Under the pieces are notes generated by a model that had not been told where the DNA came from, ran no database searches, and saw nothing but the letters and a program-made list of their open reading frames with translations. This document shows, piece after piece, positions 25,027 to 33,267 of a stretch of 64,000 nucleotides of DNA. The position numbers and the translations under genes are program-made. Within the stretch, counting starts at the first letter, position 1. Every line of letters starts with the position of its first letter. The stretch spans positions 1-64,000 of the forward strand of contig NZ_NUPZ01000017.1 of NCBI RefSeq assembly GCF_002584985.1. The letters run 5' to 3'. This DNA comes from Bacillus sp. AFS029637 (lineage in GTDB: Bacteria; Bacillota; Bacilli; Bacillales; Bacillaceae_G).

Positions 25027-25279
25027 GTATATATCCCCCTTTTAATTTTTATAATGATATTATAACTTAATTTTCAGTTTATTGGGGTATGTATTGTGTG
25101 GATCTGATTTTTGAAAATGGAGTAGTATGTTCTAAAAGTAAGGGGGGGTGAGAAGGGAAAAGATTTCATTAATATATTTCGTTAATTTGATAATCTGATT
25201 ATTTAGTTGAAATCATAGTTTATAAATGTAAGAGAAAATGTGGGGATTTGTATAAAATGTGAATGATAAACCATCACGT

Positions 25280-25308
25280 TTGACTGTACAGTTTGTGTGT
25301 TGTATGAT
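25280..25308 (+). promoter_or_regulatory. Sigma-A-type promoter of the MerR gene
   Basis: TTGACT (25280-25285), a 17-nt spacer and TATGAT (25303-25308), about 40 nt before the GTG start. The spacer contains the 10-bp palindrome ACTGTACAGT (partly over the -35), a possible operator. Confidence 0.6.
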
Positions 25309-25346
25309 GATAGTAATATAAACAAGGGGGGAAGATCGTTGGGAAG

Positions 25347-25754
25347 GTGTATCGAATCGGACAGTTGGCTCTCATGGCTCACGTGTCGAAACGAACGATT
25401 GATTATTATACGAATCTAGGTATCTTAAAAGCGGAGCGATCTCAATCTAATTATCGCTATTACGACGAAACAGCATTTGAGACATTACAATTTATTGAGA
25501 AGTGCAAAGAAATGCATATGCCGCTTTGTGAGATTAAAGAGAAAATCGAGGAGAAGAAGAAGCTGCTCGGTATCAATGAACACGTTTCGAAACAAGTGAA
25601 TGAAGTGACAGACCATATTCATCGATTAGAAGCAGAGTTAACGGAGTTAAAGCCGCTTTTAGATGAGTTGACTGATTCACAACGTGAAAAAATATCGAAA
25701 TCTTTATCTGGTCAAACGACAGCTTTAATACAGACACTTGCTCTATTATTATAG
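25347..25754 (+). CDS. MerR-family transcriptional regulator
   Basis: A 135-residue MerR regulator. The helix-turn-helix reads YRIGQLALMAHVSKRTIDYYTNLGIL and the second wing SNYRYYDETAFETLQFI, followed by the long dimerisation coiled coil (EKCKEMHMPLCEIKEKIEEKKKL and on). The short C-terminus has no obvious metal or drug pocket. The start is GTG 25347; no ATG fits the frame upstream, and the GGGGG at 25326 is rather far away, so translation may be weak. It precedes the CNNM/CorC gene by 120 nt on the same strand. Confidence 0.8.
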   Translation: MYRIGQLALMAHVSKRTIDYYTNLGILKAERSQSNYRYYDETAFETLQFIEKCKEMHMPLCEIKEKIEEKKKLLGINEHVSKQVNEVTDHIHRLEAELTELKPLLDELTDSQREKISKSLSGQTTALIQTLALLL

Positions 25755-25846
25755 AAAAAGTGAAATCCGACCTCTTTAATTTTTGTATCGGGCTATGTTT
25801 TCTCATGAGCACATAAGAAAACATTATAGTATACAGGAGGTGGACA

Positions 25847-25866
25847 CCTTAGTTTTTTAACTAAGG
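25847..25866 (+). other. Short hairpin at the start of the CNNM/CorC gene
   Basis: CCTTAGTT-TTTT-AACTAAGG forms a perfect 8-bp stem that ends in the AAGGGGAT used as ribosome binding site for TTG 25874, directly after an AGGAGGTGG sequence (25835-25843). It could modulate initiation. Confidence 0.4.
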
Positions 25867-25873
25867 GGATTCA

Positions 25874-27202
25874 TTGGGAATATTTAATTTAGTCATGGTT
25901 GCGATTTTAATCGCATTTACTGGATTTTTCGTAGCAGCAGAGTTTGCGATTGTAAAGGTGCGTTCAAGTCGCATTGATCAGCTTGTTGCGGAAGGGAAAC
26001 GCGGTGCTTTAGCAGCGAAAAAAGTAACATCAAATTTAGATGAATATTTATCAGCTTGTCAATTAGGTATTACGGTTACAGCGATGGGACTAGGTTGGTT
26101 AGGTGAACCGACGATAGAAAAATTATTACATCCGTTATTTGAGAAATTGAATTTAAATCCTTCTATTTCATCAGTATTAACGTTTGGTCTTGCATTTATG
26201 ACGATGACGTACTTGCACGTTGTAGTCGGGGAATTAGCTCCGAAAACGATGGCAATTCAAAAAGCTGAAAAAGTGACATTGTTATTTGCGGGTCCGTTAA
26301 TGATGTTCTATAAAGTTATGTATCCGTTTATTTGGGTGTTGAATAATTCTGCTCGTGTAGTAACTGGTTTATTCGGTTTGAAGCCAGCTTCTGAACATGA
26401 AGTAGCTCATTCAGAAGAAGAGTTACGTCTTATTCTTTCAGAGAGTTACGAAAGTGGAGAAATTAATCAAGCTGAATACAAGTATGTAAATAACATCTTT
26501 GAATTTGATAATCGTATTGCGAAAGAAATCATGGTACCGCGTACGGAAATCGTTGGTTTCTATCTTGAAGATTCAGTAGAAGAGCACATGAAAGTAATCC
26601 AAAATGAACGATACACACGTTATCCGATTTTTGGAGAAGATAAAGATGATATTATCGGTATGGTCAATGTAAAAGATTTCTTTATTCGATATATGAACAA
26701 TGATAAAGAAGATTTATCATCGATTCGCACGTATATGCGTCCGATTATTGAAGTGATGGAAACGACTCCGATTCATGATTTATTACTGCAAATGCAGAAG
26801 AAGCGAATTCCGATGGCTGTTTTATATGATGAGTACGGAGGAACAGCTGGAATTGTAACGCTTGAAGACATATTGGAGGAAATCGTCGGCGAAATTCGTG
26901 ACGAATATGATGAAGATGAAGCACCACCAATTCAACATGTGAACGAGCAACATATCATTGTTGATGGGAAAGTACTTATTTCAGAAGTGACAGATTTATT
27001 TGGATTACACATTGAAGAAGATGATGTGGATACAATCGGTGGCTGGATTATGATGCAAAATCATGAAATTGAAGAAGGACAACACGTTGAGGCGGAAGGT
27101 TATGAATTTAAAGTGTTAGAAAAAGACGCTTACCAAATTAAACGTGTTGAAATTCGTAAAATGGAACAAGAACAAGAAGAAGAGAAAGCGGCAACTGTGT
27201 AA
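25874..27202 (+). CDS. CNNM/CorC-type membrane protein (DUF21-CBS-CorC_HlyC, "hemolysin" family)
   Basis: 442 residues: an N-terminal DUF21 membrane domain of about four helices (1-190), two CBS domains (about 205-330, containing MVPRTEIVGFYLEDSVEE and AVLYDEYGGTAGIVTLEDILEEIVGEI) and a C-terminal CorC_HlyC domain. Relatives (YhdP, YugS, MpfA) export magnesium or help with magnesium tolerance; the hemolysin label is historical. The start is TTG 25874 after AAGGGGAT. A hairpin terminator overlaps the stop codon. No M-box riboswitch is seen upstream. Confidence 0.9.
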   Translation: MGIFNLVMVAILIAFTGFFVAAEFAIVKVRSSRIDQLVAEGKRGALAAKKVTSNLDEYLSACQLGITVTAMGLGWLGEPTIEKLLHPLFEKLNLNPSISSVLTFGLAFMTMTYLHVVVGELAPKTMAIQKAEKVTLLFAGPLMMFYKVMYPFIWVLNNSARVVTGLFGLKPASEHEVAHSEEELRLILSESYESGEINQAEYKYVNNIFEFDNRIAKEIMVPRTEIVGFYLEDSVEEHMKVIQNERYTRYPIFGEDKDDIIGMVNVKDFFIRYMNNDKEDLSSIRTYMRPIIEVMETTPIHDLLLQMQKKRIPMAVLYDEYGGTAGIVTLEDILEEIVGEIRDEYDEDEAPPIQHVNEQHIIVDGKVLISEVTDLFGLHIEEDDVDTIGGWIMMQNHEIEEGQHVEAEGYEFKVLEKDAYQIKRVEIRKMEQEQEEEKAATV

Positions 27203-27216
27203 GTTGCTGCTTTTCT
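27187..27216 (+). terminator. Terminator overlapping the CNNM/CorC stop codon
   Basis: AGCGGCAAC and GTTGCTGCT pair (one wobble or mismatch) around TGTGTAA, followed by TTTTC. Confidence 0.6.
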
Positions 27217-27254
27217 TCTGAAATATAAAAAATGCGAGATTAGGAGCGGATATT

Positions 27255-27668
27255 TTGATTCAAGCAGCCTTACGTGTATATCGATTACAATTGTATGTGA
27301 TCTTTAGTGGTTTACTACTTATGTGGACGATTACTCCGTTTGGAAAACAAGTAACAGGATTTGGTATCGGATTAGCTGTAAGCGCATATTGCCTTTGGTT
27401 ATTAGCTCGCAGAGTGGAGAAACTTGGGAAAAGTATCGTAATGAAAGAAAAGGCTCCTGGATTAGGAGTTTTAAACCGGTTTGCAGCTGCTATATTAGGG
27501 GCTATCATTATGTATGAAATTGAGCATGAAATGGAAATGTGGGCATTTGGTACAGGTATTTTAGGTGGTCACTTTTTAATGATTGTGAATTTAGCTTATG
27601 CAAATATGCAGTTAGTGAAAGAAGAAGAGAAGCGAAGAGAGAAGGCTTCTAAAAACATAGAGCTATGA
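27255..27668 (+). CDS. ATP synthase subunit I (AtpI)-like membrane protein
   Basis: A 137-residue protein with four predicted membrane helices and a charged C-terminus (KEEEKRREKASKN). RLQLYVIFSGLLLMWTITPFGKQVTGFGIGLAVSAYCLWLL matches the AtpI/YtpI-type family. AtpI helps assemble the ATP synthase c-ring or carries magnesium, but this gene is not next to an atp operon, so the role is uncertain. TTG 27255 with TAGGAGCGG upstream is the start. Confidence 0.7.
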   Translation: MIQAALRVYRLQLYVIFSGLLLMWTITPFGKQVTGFGIGLAVSAYCLWLLARRVEKLGKSIVMKEKAPGLGVLNRFAAAILGAIIMYEIEHEMEMWAFGTGILGGHFLMIVNLAYANMQLVKEEEKRREKASKNIEL

Positions 27669-27670
27669 TA

Positions 27671-27697
27671 AAGGGGCCTAATGGAGGTTCCTTTTTT
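27671..27697 (+). terminator. Rho-independent terminator
   Basis: AAGGGGCC and GGTTCCTT pair through two G-U wobbles around TAATGGA, followed by TTTT. Confidence 0.65.
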
Positions 27698-27860
27698 GAT
27701 TTTAAGAAAGTAATCATAACTAAACGACAAATATAATACGCTTCTTTTTTTCGTTTTTCAATAGTATGAAAAATAATAAAAAAAAATTTAAAAACCCATC
27801 GATTTCTAAAGCTTATGTATGTTATTATGACAAAAGACTTTTGGAAAGAGGTGGATACCA

Positions 27861-28409
27861 ATGTTACAAGCTCTACTTATTTTTGTGCTTCAAATTATTT
27901 ATGTTCCTATATTAACAATCCGTACGATTTTGCTTGTAAAGAATCAAACAAGATCCGCTGCTGGTGTAGGATTGTTAGAAGGTGCTATTTACATTGTCAG
28001 TTTAGGTATTGTGTTTCAGGATTTATCAAATTGGATGAACATTGTCGCCTATGTCATCGGCTTTAGTGCGGGACTATTATTAGGCGGTTATATAGAGAAT
28101 AAATTAGCGATTGGATATATTACGTATCAAGTTAGTTTACTAGACCGTTGTAATGAATTAGTAGATGAATTACGACATTCAGGATTTGGCGTTACAGTAT
28201 TTGAAGGTGAAGGTATTAATTCTATTCGTTATCGTTTAGATATCGTCGCAAAACGCTCTAGAGAGAAAGAACTTTTAGAAATTATTAATGAAATTGCACC
28301 GAAAGCGTTTATGTCTTCGTATGAAATTCGTTCATTTAAAGGTGGATATTTAACGAAAGCGATGAAGAAGAGAGCGTTGTTGAAGAAGAAAGATCATCAT
28401 GCATCGTAA
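27861..28409 (+). CDS. UPF0316 membrane protein (DUF2179 C-terminal domain)
   Basis: 182 residues: three N-terminal membrane helices ([58 protein letters not shown]), then a cytoplasmic DUF2179-like alpha/beta domain (about 85-170) with [25 protein letters not shown]. This is the UPF0316 family, common in the B. cereus group, of unknown function; DUF2179 domains are proposed to bind small ligands. AGAGGTGG lies before the ATG. A long hairpin terminator follows. Confidence 0.9.
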   Translation: MLQALLIFVLQIIYVPILTIRTILLVKNQTRSAAGVGLLEGAIYIVSLGIVFQDLSNWMNIVAYVIGFSAGLLLGGYIENKLAIGYITYQVSLLDRCNELVDELRHSGFGVTVFEGEGINSIRYRLDIVAKRSREKELLEIINEIAPKAFMSSYEIRSFKGGYLTKAMKKRALLKKKDHHAS

Positions 28410-28477
28410 GAAAAGGGAATGGTGCAGCTTTAAAATTCAGTTTAATCAAGGCGCACTATGATCTTATATTTAAATGT

Positions 28478-28520
28478 AAAAGAGAGGAATCTATTTTGAA
28501 AAAGATTCCTCTCTTTTTTA
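28478..28520 (+). terminator. Rho-independent terminator
   Basis: AAAAGAGAGGAATC and GATTCCTCTCTTTT form a 14-bp stem, followed by TT. A second hairpin, TCTCAGAT/ATCTGAGA, lies at 28531-28547. Confidence 0.9.
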
Positions 28521-28567
28521 TAAGAAGATCTCTCAGATAATCTGAGAAATCTTTAAAATATGTATAA

Positions 28568-28749
28568 TTATTTTTTACTGGCAACATAAATAAAGGTTAC
28601 TTTATTTTCATTAATGCCCTCGGTCTTAATTTCTAATTGATTATCTTTTGTTGTAATCGTTAGTGTTAATAATTTAATATTGCCGTTTCCAGTTTCTAAA
28701 GAATCTCCTGTGAAAAAAGTTGTAGTTCGTCAGATACAGAAATAGACAT
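28568..28749 (-). pseudogene. Frameshifted small gene of unknown function
   Basis: The minus strand begins MSISVSDELQ at ATG 28749, with AAAGGATGG about 10 nt upstream, and soon hits a stop. A shift in frame near ACAACTTTTTTCAC (about 28713-28726) restores FFTGDSLETGNGNIKLLTLT, then ITTKDNQLEIKTEGI and NENKVTFIYVASKK to a TAA. The combined product would be about 60 residues and beta-rich. One small indel in a T run explains it. The family is not recognised. Confidence 0.5.
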
Positions 28750-28825
28750 ACAAAAAACGCCATCCTTTCCTATGATTCTACAGAAAGAATAACGTATTTT
28801 TTCATTTTGAGGATATTTCTTTTTA

Positions 28826-28890
28826 TTAGTTTGATAGCGATGGGGTTCGTCCTCACAAGGCAAGCTAGCATTCTAGCTAAAATGCTAGCT
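28826..28890. repeat. Repeat arm TTAGTTTGATAGCGATGG with adjacent perfect hairpin
   Basis: TTAGTTTGATAGCGATGG (28826-28843) resembles the arm at 4398. It is followed by AGCTAGCATT (28863-28872) and AATGCTAGCT (28881-28890), a perfect 10-bp stem. No T run follows on either side, so it is not an obvious terminator of the GMC gene. Confidence 0.45.
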
Positions 28891-28930
28891 CTAAATCAAA
28901 AAATAAGAATAAGACTAATAAATATTTAAT

Positions 28931-30790
28931 TTATATTTTTTTAATCTCATTTTCATAATCATCAAGTTCCATATCTGTCATTACATATGAGGAGGAATCC
29001 TCTTTTATAAACCGTACCGCATTTAGTCCGATCATCTGAGCAGCGGCTGACGGCTGACCGTCCGGTAAAAGAGGCGAAATAGACAGGTCGGCAACCTTAA
29101 GATTTTGTGTACCAAACACATTAAGGAATCCATCGACAACCCCTTCTTGAATCGTCTGTCCCATCCGACACTGCCCGCCTATAGAGAAGTTCGTGTAAGC
29201 GGCTTTGACATAATTCTCAAGCTGACGTTGTTTGTTAGGATCGTTGTCAGGTAGCTGGAATATACTCTCGGGAGGATAAACAACTTTCCCGATGCCGTTA
29301 TTTGGGTATTTCAGTGGATCTCTAGCTTCTACAATAATATTATAAATTCTCTTATATTGATCGACCATATACGTTAGGTCATTGGGATTTTCTAACGGAT
29401 GAAAGTCAAGGGATGGATAAGCCTCTGGATCGCTATGCTCCACTAGCACTGTCCCTCTGCTTTTTGTATTCACGTCTATAATACCGAAACTCATGATACT
29501 TGGAGTGGTTTGGAAAGTTAAATCAAAACTCCAACCATTGCTGATTACATCTGAAGCAGGGAGAAAAAATGGGATAGGAGCCCCTATCAATTGGAGACGA
29601 CGACTTTCTAGTAGATTCAGTGGATTCTCTGCTTGGAAAGCACCTAGGATTAGTGGATAGTTTGGATCAGCAAAAAATATCGGAAGAAGTTGAGGGGTAT
29701 CTATCTCGACTCCCAATCCAACATAACCTTGAATTTGAAGATTGTGACCAACATGTGGACTCTCTATCAATGTTGATATACCTGCTTTAGCCAAATCATC
29801 CGATTTACCGATTCCTGAACGTTGTAGAATGAGTGAAGAAAAGAATCCTGCAGAGACGATAATGCCTTTTCTTGCAAACTTTCTATGTGAAACGCCATCC
29901 TTGACAAATTCAACACCAACCGCAATGTTCAATCCATCTTTTTTCTTAAATAAGATTTTGTTAACGGTTGTTTTAGTTAAAATAACCAACTTTCTTCCAT
30001 CAACTCCAAATTCATCTGAATTGGACTGGTTTCCTTGGCTGACAACATGGTCATTTAAATACCCTGTTGCGGTTGAGGATCGGACAAATTCACCGGGGCT
30101 AACCTCTTTTTGAATAATTTGCGTTTGATGAAATGTACAATCCCTTATGCCGGTATTATAGTCCGTAGCAATCGGTGTTCCCAATACAGTGTTTGTTGCT
30201 TGAACTAGCGTATTGATCAATCCATTAGGGGGGATACTCTGTTGCCTAATAAAAATCGGCCCTTGTGTTCCCCGTTCACTAGGGTCTTGTGTTGATCCTG
30301 TATAGGTTTCATTTTTTATGAACAAGGAGCTAATATTATCATAACTCCATTGATTACCAATAAGGCTTGCCCAATGGTTATACAACTCTTTACTCCCACG
30401 TACGGCGTACATGTCACTAATTTCTGAGCTTCCCCCTATGGTGCGACCATTTGTTGCAATAAGTGTACGTGAAATAGTTGGCTCTAGTTCAGAAGTAACA
30501 TTAAAACTAAACCTGTTACCACGGGTTGTATTAATGGCGGCAATAACGCTAGGGTTACTTAGCTCATTCGTCATATTTGTTCCTGCTTCAAGCACTAGTA
30601 CAGAAGTACTTTTGTCATCCGTTAATTCTTTGGCAATTACCCCTCCAGCAGTTCCAGCACCAATCACGATATAATCAAATTTGGTAGGGTCAGGGGGGAT
30701 CGGCTCTGGAATGGCGCAAGGAAATGCACAAGGAAATAATGAATAAGGAAATGCACAAGGATTGAAACAATTTCTATTTTTTGATGGCAT
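28931..30790 (-). CDS. GMC-family oxidoreductase with Cys/Pro-rich N-terminus
   Basis: A 619-residue flavoprotein of the glucose-methanol-choline family. The FAD motif FDYIVIGAGTAGG is near 39-51, and NGRTIGGSSEISDMYAVRG and VDGFLNVFGTQNLKVAD are family signatures. Two catalytic positions look changed: the usual H-x-x-G-T-C-R-M-G reads SIGGQCRMG, and the later GNPN reads GQPS. It may therefore not act as a normal alcohol oxidase. The N-terminus repeats CAFP (NPCAFPYSLFPCAFPCAIP) ahead of the FAD domain, unlike a signal peptide. A GGAGC site precedes the ATG at 30790. Confidence 0.85.
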   Translation of the reverse strand: MPSKNRNCFNPCAFPYSLFPCAFPCAIPEPIPPDPTKFDYIVIGAGTAGGVIAKELTDDKSTSVLVLEAGTNMTNELSNPSVIAAINTTRGNRFSFNVTSELEPTISRTLIATNGRTIGGSSEISDMYAVRGSKELYNHWASLIGNQWSYDNISSLFIKNETYTGSTQDPSERGTQGPIFIRQQSIPPNGLINTLVQATNTVLGTPIATDYNTGIRDCTFHQTQIIQKEVSPGEFVRSSTATGYLNDHVVSQGNQSNSDEFGVDGRKLVILTKTTVNKILFKKKDGLNIAVGVEFVKDGVSHRKFARKGIIVSAGFFSSLILQRSGIGKSDDLAKAGISTLIESPHVGHNLQIQGYVGLGVEIDTPQLLPIFFADPNYPLILGAFQAENPLNLLESRRLQLIGAPIPFFLPASDVISNGWSFDLTFQTTPSIMSFGIIDVNTKSRGTVLVEHSDPEAYPSLDFHPLENPNDLTYMVDQYKRIYNIIVEARDPLKYPNNGIGKVVYPPESIFQLPDNDPNKQRQLENYVKAAYTNFSIGGQCRMGQTIQEGVVDGFLNVFGTQNLKVADLSISPLLPDGQPSAAAQMIGLNAVRFIKEDSSSYVMTDMELDDYENEIKKI

Positions 30791-31272
30791 AAATAATCAA
30801 GCTCCTTTTTTTGCATTTAGTATATTAAATGTAAAAAAAGGAGTTGTCTCTTGTACCAGTGTCATTACTTTTAAAAATAATGTATGTTCTATACATGTAA
30901 GGTTATAGGGGGATTTTGATTCTTTAGGTTGGTGAGCATGGGATATCGCCAGCATTGCGAACAACCTAACAATAGAAACTATCCCATCGCCATTAAGTTA
31001 ACGGTGCTAAAAGGGGATATGTGAGAGTTGTTTTTTTAAACTTCTACGATTGTACTAAAGATGGGCATAACAAATAAACCTTAACGTAGGTTGTATATTA
31101 GTGAGTTAGCTCCACTCCGTTAATTAATAAATAAAAATATGTAATTTTATTTATTAATTATAAACAAAGTGTTATTATTTTATTCTGAATATTAATCCTA
31201 ATAAGAACTGTTATAAACACAAAAATAATTAAATCCACAAAAGGATAGTCTTAACATCGGAGGGATATTAAG
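30791..31272. other. Gene-free stretch with repeat-like fragment
   Basis: It holds promoter DNA of the divergent GMC and LysE genes. At 30983-31002, GTTAACTTAATGGCGATGGG on the minus strand resembles arms at 28826 and 48034. AT-rich DNA (31130-31220) precedes LysE. No ORF or terminator of note is seen. Confidence 0.4.
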
Positions 31273-31902
31273 TTGGTTTTTGAATTGTTTATCAAGGGAA
31301 TAATCATTGGCATTAGTATAGCTGCTCCTGTCGGACCTATTGGAGTTTTATGCATAAGACGTACACTTGAGTACGGAAAATTTATTGGTTTTATTTCGGG
31401 TTTAGGCGCAGCAACAGCTGATGGTCTGTATGGAATGATTGCTGGACTCGGTTTAACAGTTGTAACTAATTTTTTAGTTGAACAACAAGGTTGGATTCAT
31501 TTTATTGGTGGTGTGTTTTTACTATATCTAGGACTGAAAATTTTTATTTCAAAACCGTTAAAAACATCAGCTAAAGCCAATGGTAATACTGTTTTTGGAG
31601 CATATACTTCTACCTTTTTTTTAACCATTACAAATCCGGTAACCATTTTATCTTTCTTAGCCATTTTTTCTGGGTTAGGAATTTCTAATCCAAATGATGA
31701 TACTATGACTGAATTGGCTGTAGTATTAGGAGTTTTTTTAGGTTCTACATTATGGTGGTTAACTCTCAGTAGTGTAACTGGAATATTGAAGAATCGAATA
31801 AAAAACTTTCCTTTCAATATTGTAAATCGTGTTTCTGGATTAATTATATTAATGTTTGGTTTATGGTCTATGTACAATTTATCGAAAGGATTTTTTAGTT
31901 AA
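31273..31902 (+). CDS. LysE-family translocator
   Basis: A 209-residue membrane protein with about six helices. The opening FIKGIIIGISIAAPVGPIGVLCIRRTLEYGK is the LysE/RhtB signature, and LTITNPVTILSFLAIFSGLG is the second conserved stretch. Family members export amino acids such as lysine, homoserine, threonine or leucine. The start is TTG 31273 with ATCGGAGGGA upstream. It is monocistronic, and its last codons overlap a fragmentary frame on the opposite strand. Confidence 0.85.
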   Translation: MVFELFIKGIIIGISIAAPVGPIGVLCIRRTLEYGKFIGFISGLGAATADGLYGMIAGLGLTVVTNFLVEQQGWIHFIGGVFLLYLGLKIFISKPLKTSAKANGNTVFGAYTSTFFLTITNPVTILSFLAIFSGLGISNPNDDTMTELAVVLGVFLGSTLWWLTLSSVTGILKNRIKNFPFNIVNRVSGLIILMFGLWSMYNLSKGFFS

Positions 31903-32050
31903 AATAGAGTAGATAAGCTAGAATGGTGCCAACGACGTTTATTAAGGTGAGAAAGTAATGTACTAAGAAGAAGCCAATTGCAAAAGCTGCGTAGTCAATC
32001 CATCTTATTTGATGAGTTGTTATTTTAGGGTATATTATAATAAAAGATGA
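31895..32050 (-). pseudogene. Fragment encoding a hydrophobic C-terminus, no start codon
   Basis: The minus strand is open for 51 codons with no ATG, GTG or TTG. It reads IRWIDYAAFAIGFFLVHYF and then LTLINVVGTILAYLLYFN to a TAA, a plausible membrane-protein end. It may be the remains of a gene truncated by loss of its 5' part, or chance. It converges on LysE with an 8-nt overlap. Confidence 0.25.
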
Positions 32051-32076
32051 TTAATAGTTAGATAGGAAGTGTTTAT

Positions 32077-32604
32077 TTGATAGTATACACAGTAAAACCT
32101 CTTCATATATATAGGAAAATGCGAGACGACGGTTTTTATAAGGGTAATGAAAAATATGTTTGGCCAGAATTTAAATCTTCGTATGCTTGGATGATGGGAC
32201 AGATGAAGGAAAGGCTTCCTAATTATGATGGTTCAACTTATCCTGTATGGCTTTGGCATAAAAGACCAGATCAGAACCGACCAGGGATGCTACCTAAAGG
32301 TCAAAAAGGTGTTATCATTGCATTAGACATACCGGAAGAGGATATTCTTTGGTCATGTTTTGATTCTTGGCATTATGTTTTAAACAAATGGCTATTAACT
32401 CAAACAGAAGAAGAGTATAACCAATTAGAAGAAGTTTATTCTGAAGAAGAAATGATATCTTCATGGTCCAATATTTTTGATTTTGATTGGTTAAAAAACT
32501 CAGAAGAAGATTGGCTTAGATTTGATCCAGATTGGATTCAGGGCGTAACACCACGTATTGAAATGAAAAACGTAATTAAAGTAAATCGGTTTATTGCTAA
32601 ATAG
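32077..32604 (+). CDS. DUF3841-family protein
   Basis: 175 residues, rich in Trp and acidic residues: VYTVKPLHIYRKMRDDGFY, WPEFKSSYAWMMGQMKERLPNY, PVWLWHKRPDQNRPGML and GVIIALDIPEEDILWS. This fits the DUF3841 family of cytoplasmic proteins of unknown function, often found in accessory regions. The start is TTG 32077 with GATAGGAAG about 7 nt upstream. A 41-codon frame follows 20 nt after its stop. Confidence 0.8.
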   Translation: MIVYTVKPLHIYRKMRDDGFYKGNEKYVWPEFKSSYAWMMGQMKERLPNYDGSTYPVWLWHKRPDQNRPGMLPKGQKGVIIALDIPEEDILWSCFDSWHYVLNKWLLTQTEEEYNQLEEVYSEEEMISSWSNIFDFDWLKNSEEDWLRFDPDWIQGVTPRIEMKNVIKVNRFIAK

Positions 32605-32624
32605 AGGAGAGGGTTGACACTACA

Positions 32625-32750
32625 GTGACCTCTTTAAAAGGGGCAACTAAGCAACCTGAGTTCTATATTCATATGGGCTCAGGTGATTTGCTTTCTTTTG
32701 AAACCTTTGATGATTATAAAAATGTCTATATTTGTGTACGGCAAGTTTAA
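32625..32750 (+). CDS. Possible 41-residue protein or gene fragment
   Basis: GTG 32625 opens a frame reading TSLKGATKQPEFYIHMGSGD, then LLSFETFDDYKNVYICVRQV. GAGGAGAGGG lies 11 nt upstream, somewhat far. The codon choice looks coding, and it lies 20 nt after the DUF3841 gene on the same strand. It could be a small partner of that gene or the remaining end of a lost one. No family is recognised. Confidence 0.35.
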   Translation: MTSLKGATKQPEFYIHMGSGDLLSFETFDDYKNVYICVRQV

Positions 32751-32783
32751 ATGTAGTGAGGATATTATAAAAGAATAGGAAAC

Positions 32784-32830
32784 AAAAAAGACAAGGAACG
32801 TCTTTATAGACACACCTTGCCTTTTTTGTT
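32784..32830. terminator. Bidirectional terminator
   Basis: AAAAAAG-a-CAAGG and CCTTG-c-CTTTTTT form a long stem with one mismatch around an 18-nt loop. It separates plus-strand DUF3841 from the minus-strand 47-codon gene. Confidence 0.8.
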
Positions 32831-32846
32831 TTAAATAAATAGTGTT

Positions 32847-32990
32847 TTATCTTTTCGGTTGAAAAATATGCTGAAAGAAGTATTTGTGATGTAAGTTATC
32901 TACAACTTTATTTGCTTGATATGTGCGGTGTTGTTCGAGTCGAAGTCTTTGTTCCATCATTTTTATTGCGTGATCAGATAAACGTAACAT
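32847..32990 (-). CDS. 47-residue protein downstream of a c-di-AMP riboswitch
   Basis: Encodes MLRLSDHAIKMMEQRLRLEQ, then HRTYQANKVVDNLHHKYFFQ and HIFQPKR: a basic, His- and Gln-rich, mostly helical peptide with no membrane segment. AAAGGAG lies 9 nt before the ATG at 32990. Its 86-nt upstream spacing from a ydaO-type riboswitch on the same strand, with no terminator visible between, suggests it is the regulated gene. Usual targets are potassium transporters or wall hydrolases, which it does not resemble. It may be a small regulator or a leftover of a larger locus. Confidence 0.6.
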   Translation of the reverse strand: MLRLSDHAIKMMEQRLRLEQHRTYQANKVVDNLHHKYFFQHIFQPKR

Positions 32991-33076
32991 AATGCATATC
33001 TCCTTTTCTATAAATATAGTCGTCTATTCGGTATCGATTCCATATTTATAATTAAGGAGGCAAAATGTGTAACATA

Positions 33077-33231
33077 GGCAAAGAGCACCTTCCTCTCCCA
33101 TTACGCTTACGAGGTTAGCTGTCGGACTCGGGAAGTGAGAGTTTCCCTACTTAAAAAAGATTCGCCCCAAGTAGCATAGCTACAAAAATGGTTCCCCCGC
33201 TCCAAATTTTGGATTCAGCAAAAGGTTATAT
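33077..33231 (-). ncRNA. c-di-AMP riboswitch (ydaO/yuaA class)
   Basis: Read on the minus strand, the conserved blocks occur in order: GCTGAATCC, GCGGGGGAACC, CTTGGGGCGAATCTTTTTT, AGTAGGGAAACTCTC, TTCCCGAGTCCGACAGCTAA, CCTCGTAAGCG and GGGAGAGGAAGG. This is the ydaO-yuaA pattern, an OFF-type switch that binds two cyclic di-AMP molecules. It starts just downstream of a promoter at 33239-33267 and points at the 47-codon gene. I could not make out a clear expression-platform terminator. Confidence 0.85.
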
Positions 33232-33238
33232 AAGGTAA

Positions 33239-33267
33239 AAAATAACATAAATAAACGAATGAGTCAA
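33239..33267 (-). promoter_or_regulatory. Sigma-A-type promoter of the riboswitch transcript
   Basis: On the minus strand TTGACT (33267-33262), a 17-nt spacer and TATTTT (33244-33239). It overlaps the last codons of the GNAT gene, so the riboswitch RNA has its own start. Confidence 0.6.

Noticed and set aside
25874-27202. Calling the CNNM/CorC protein a hemolysin
   Set aside because: The name is historical; the domains are those of magnesium-related membrane proteins.
29829-30113. Open frames on the plus strand opposite the GMC gene
   Set aside because: They are shadows of the GMC coding sequence with no initiation signal and no recognisable product.
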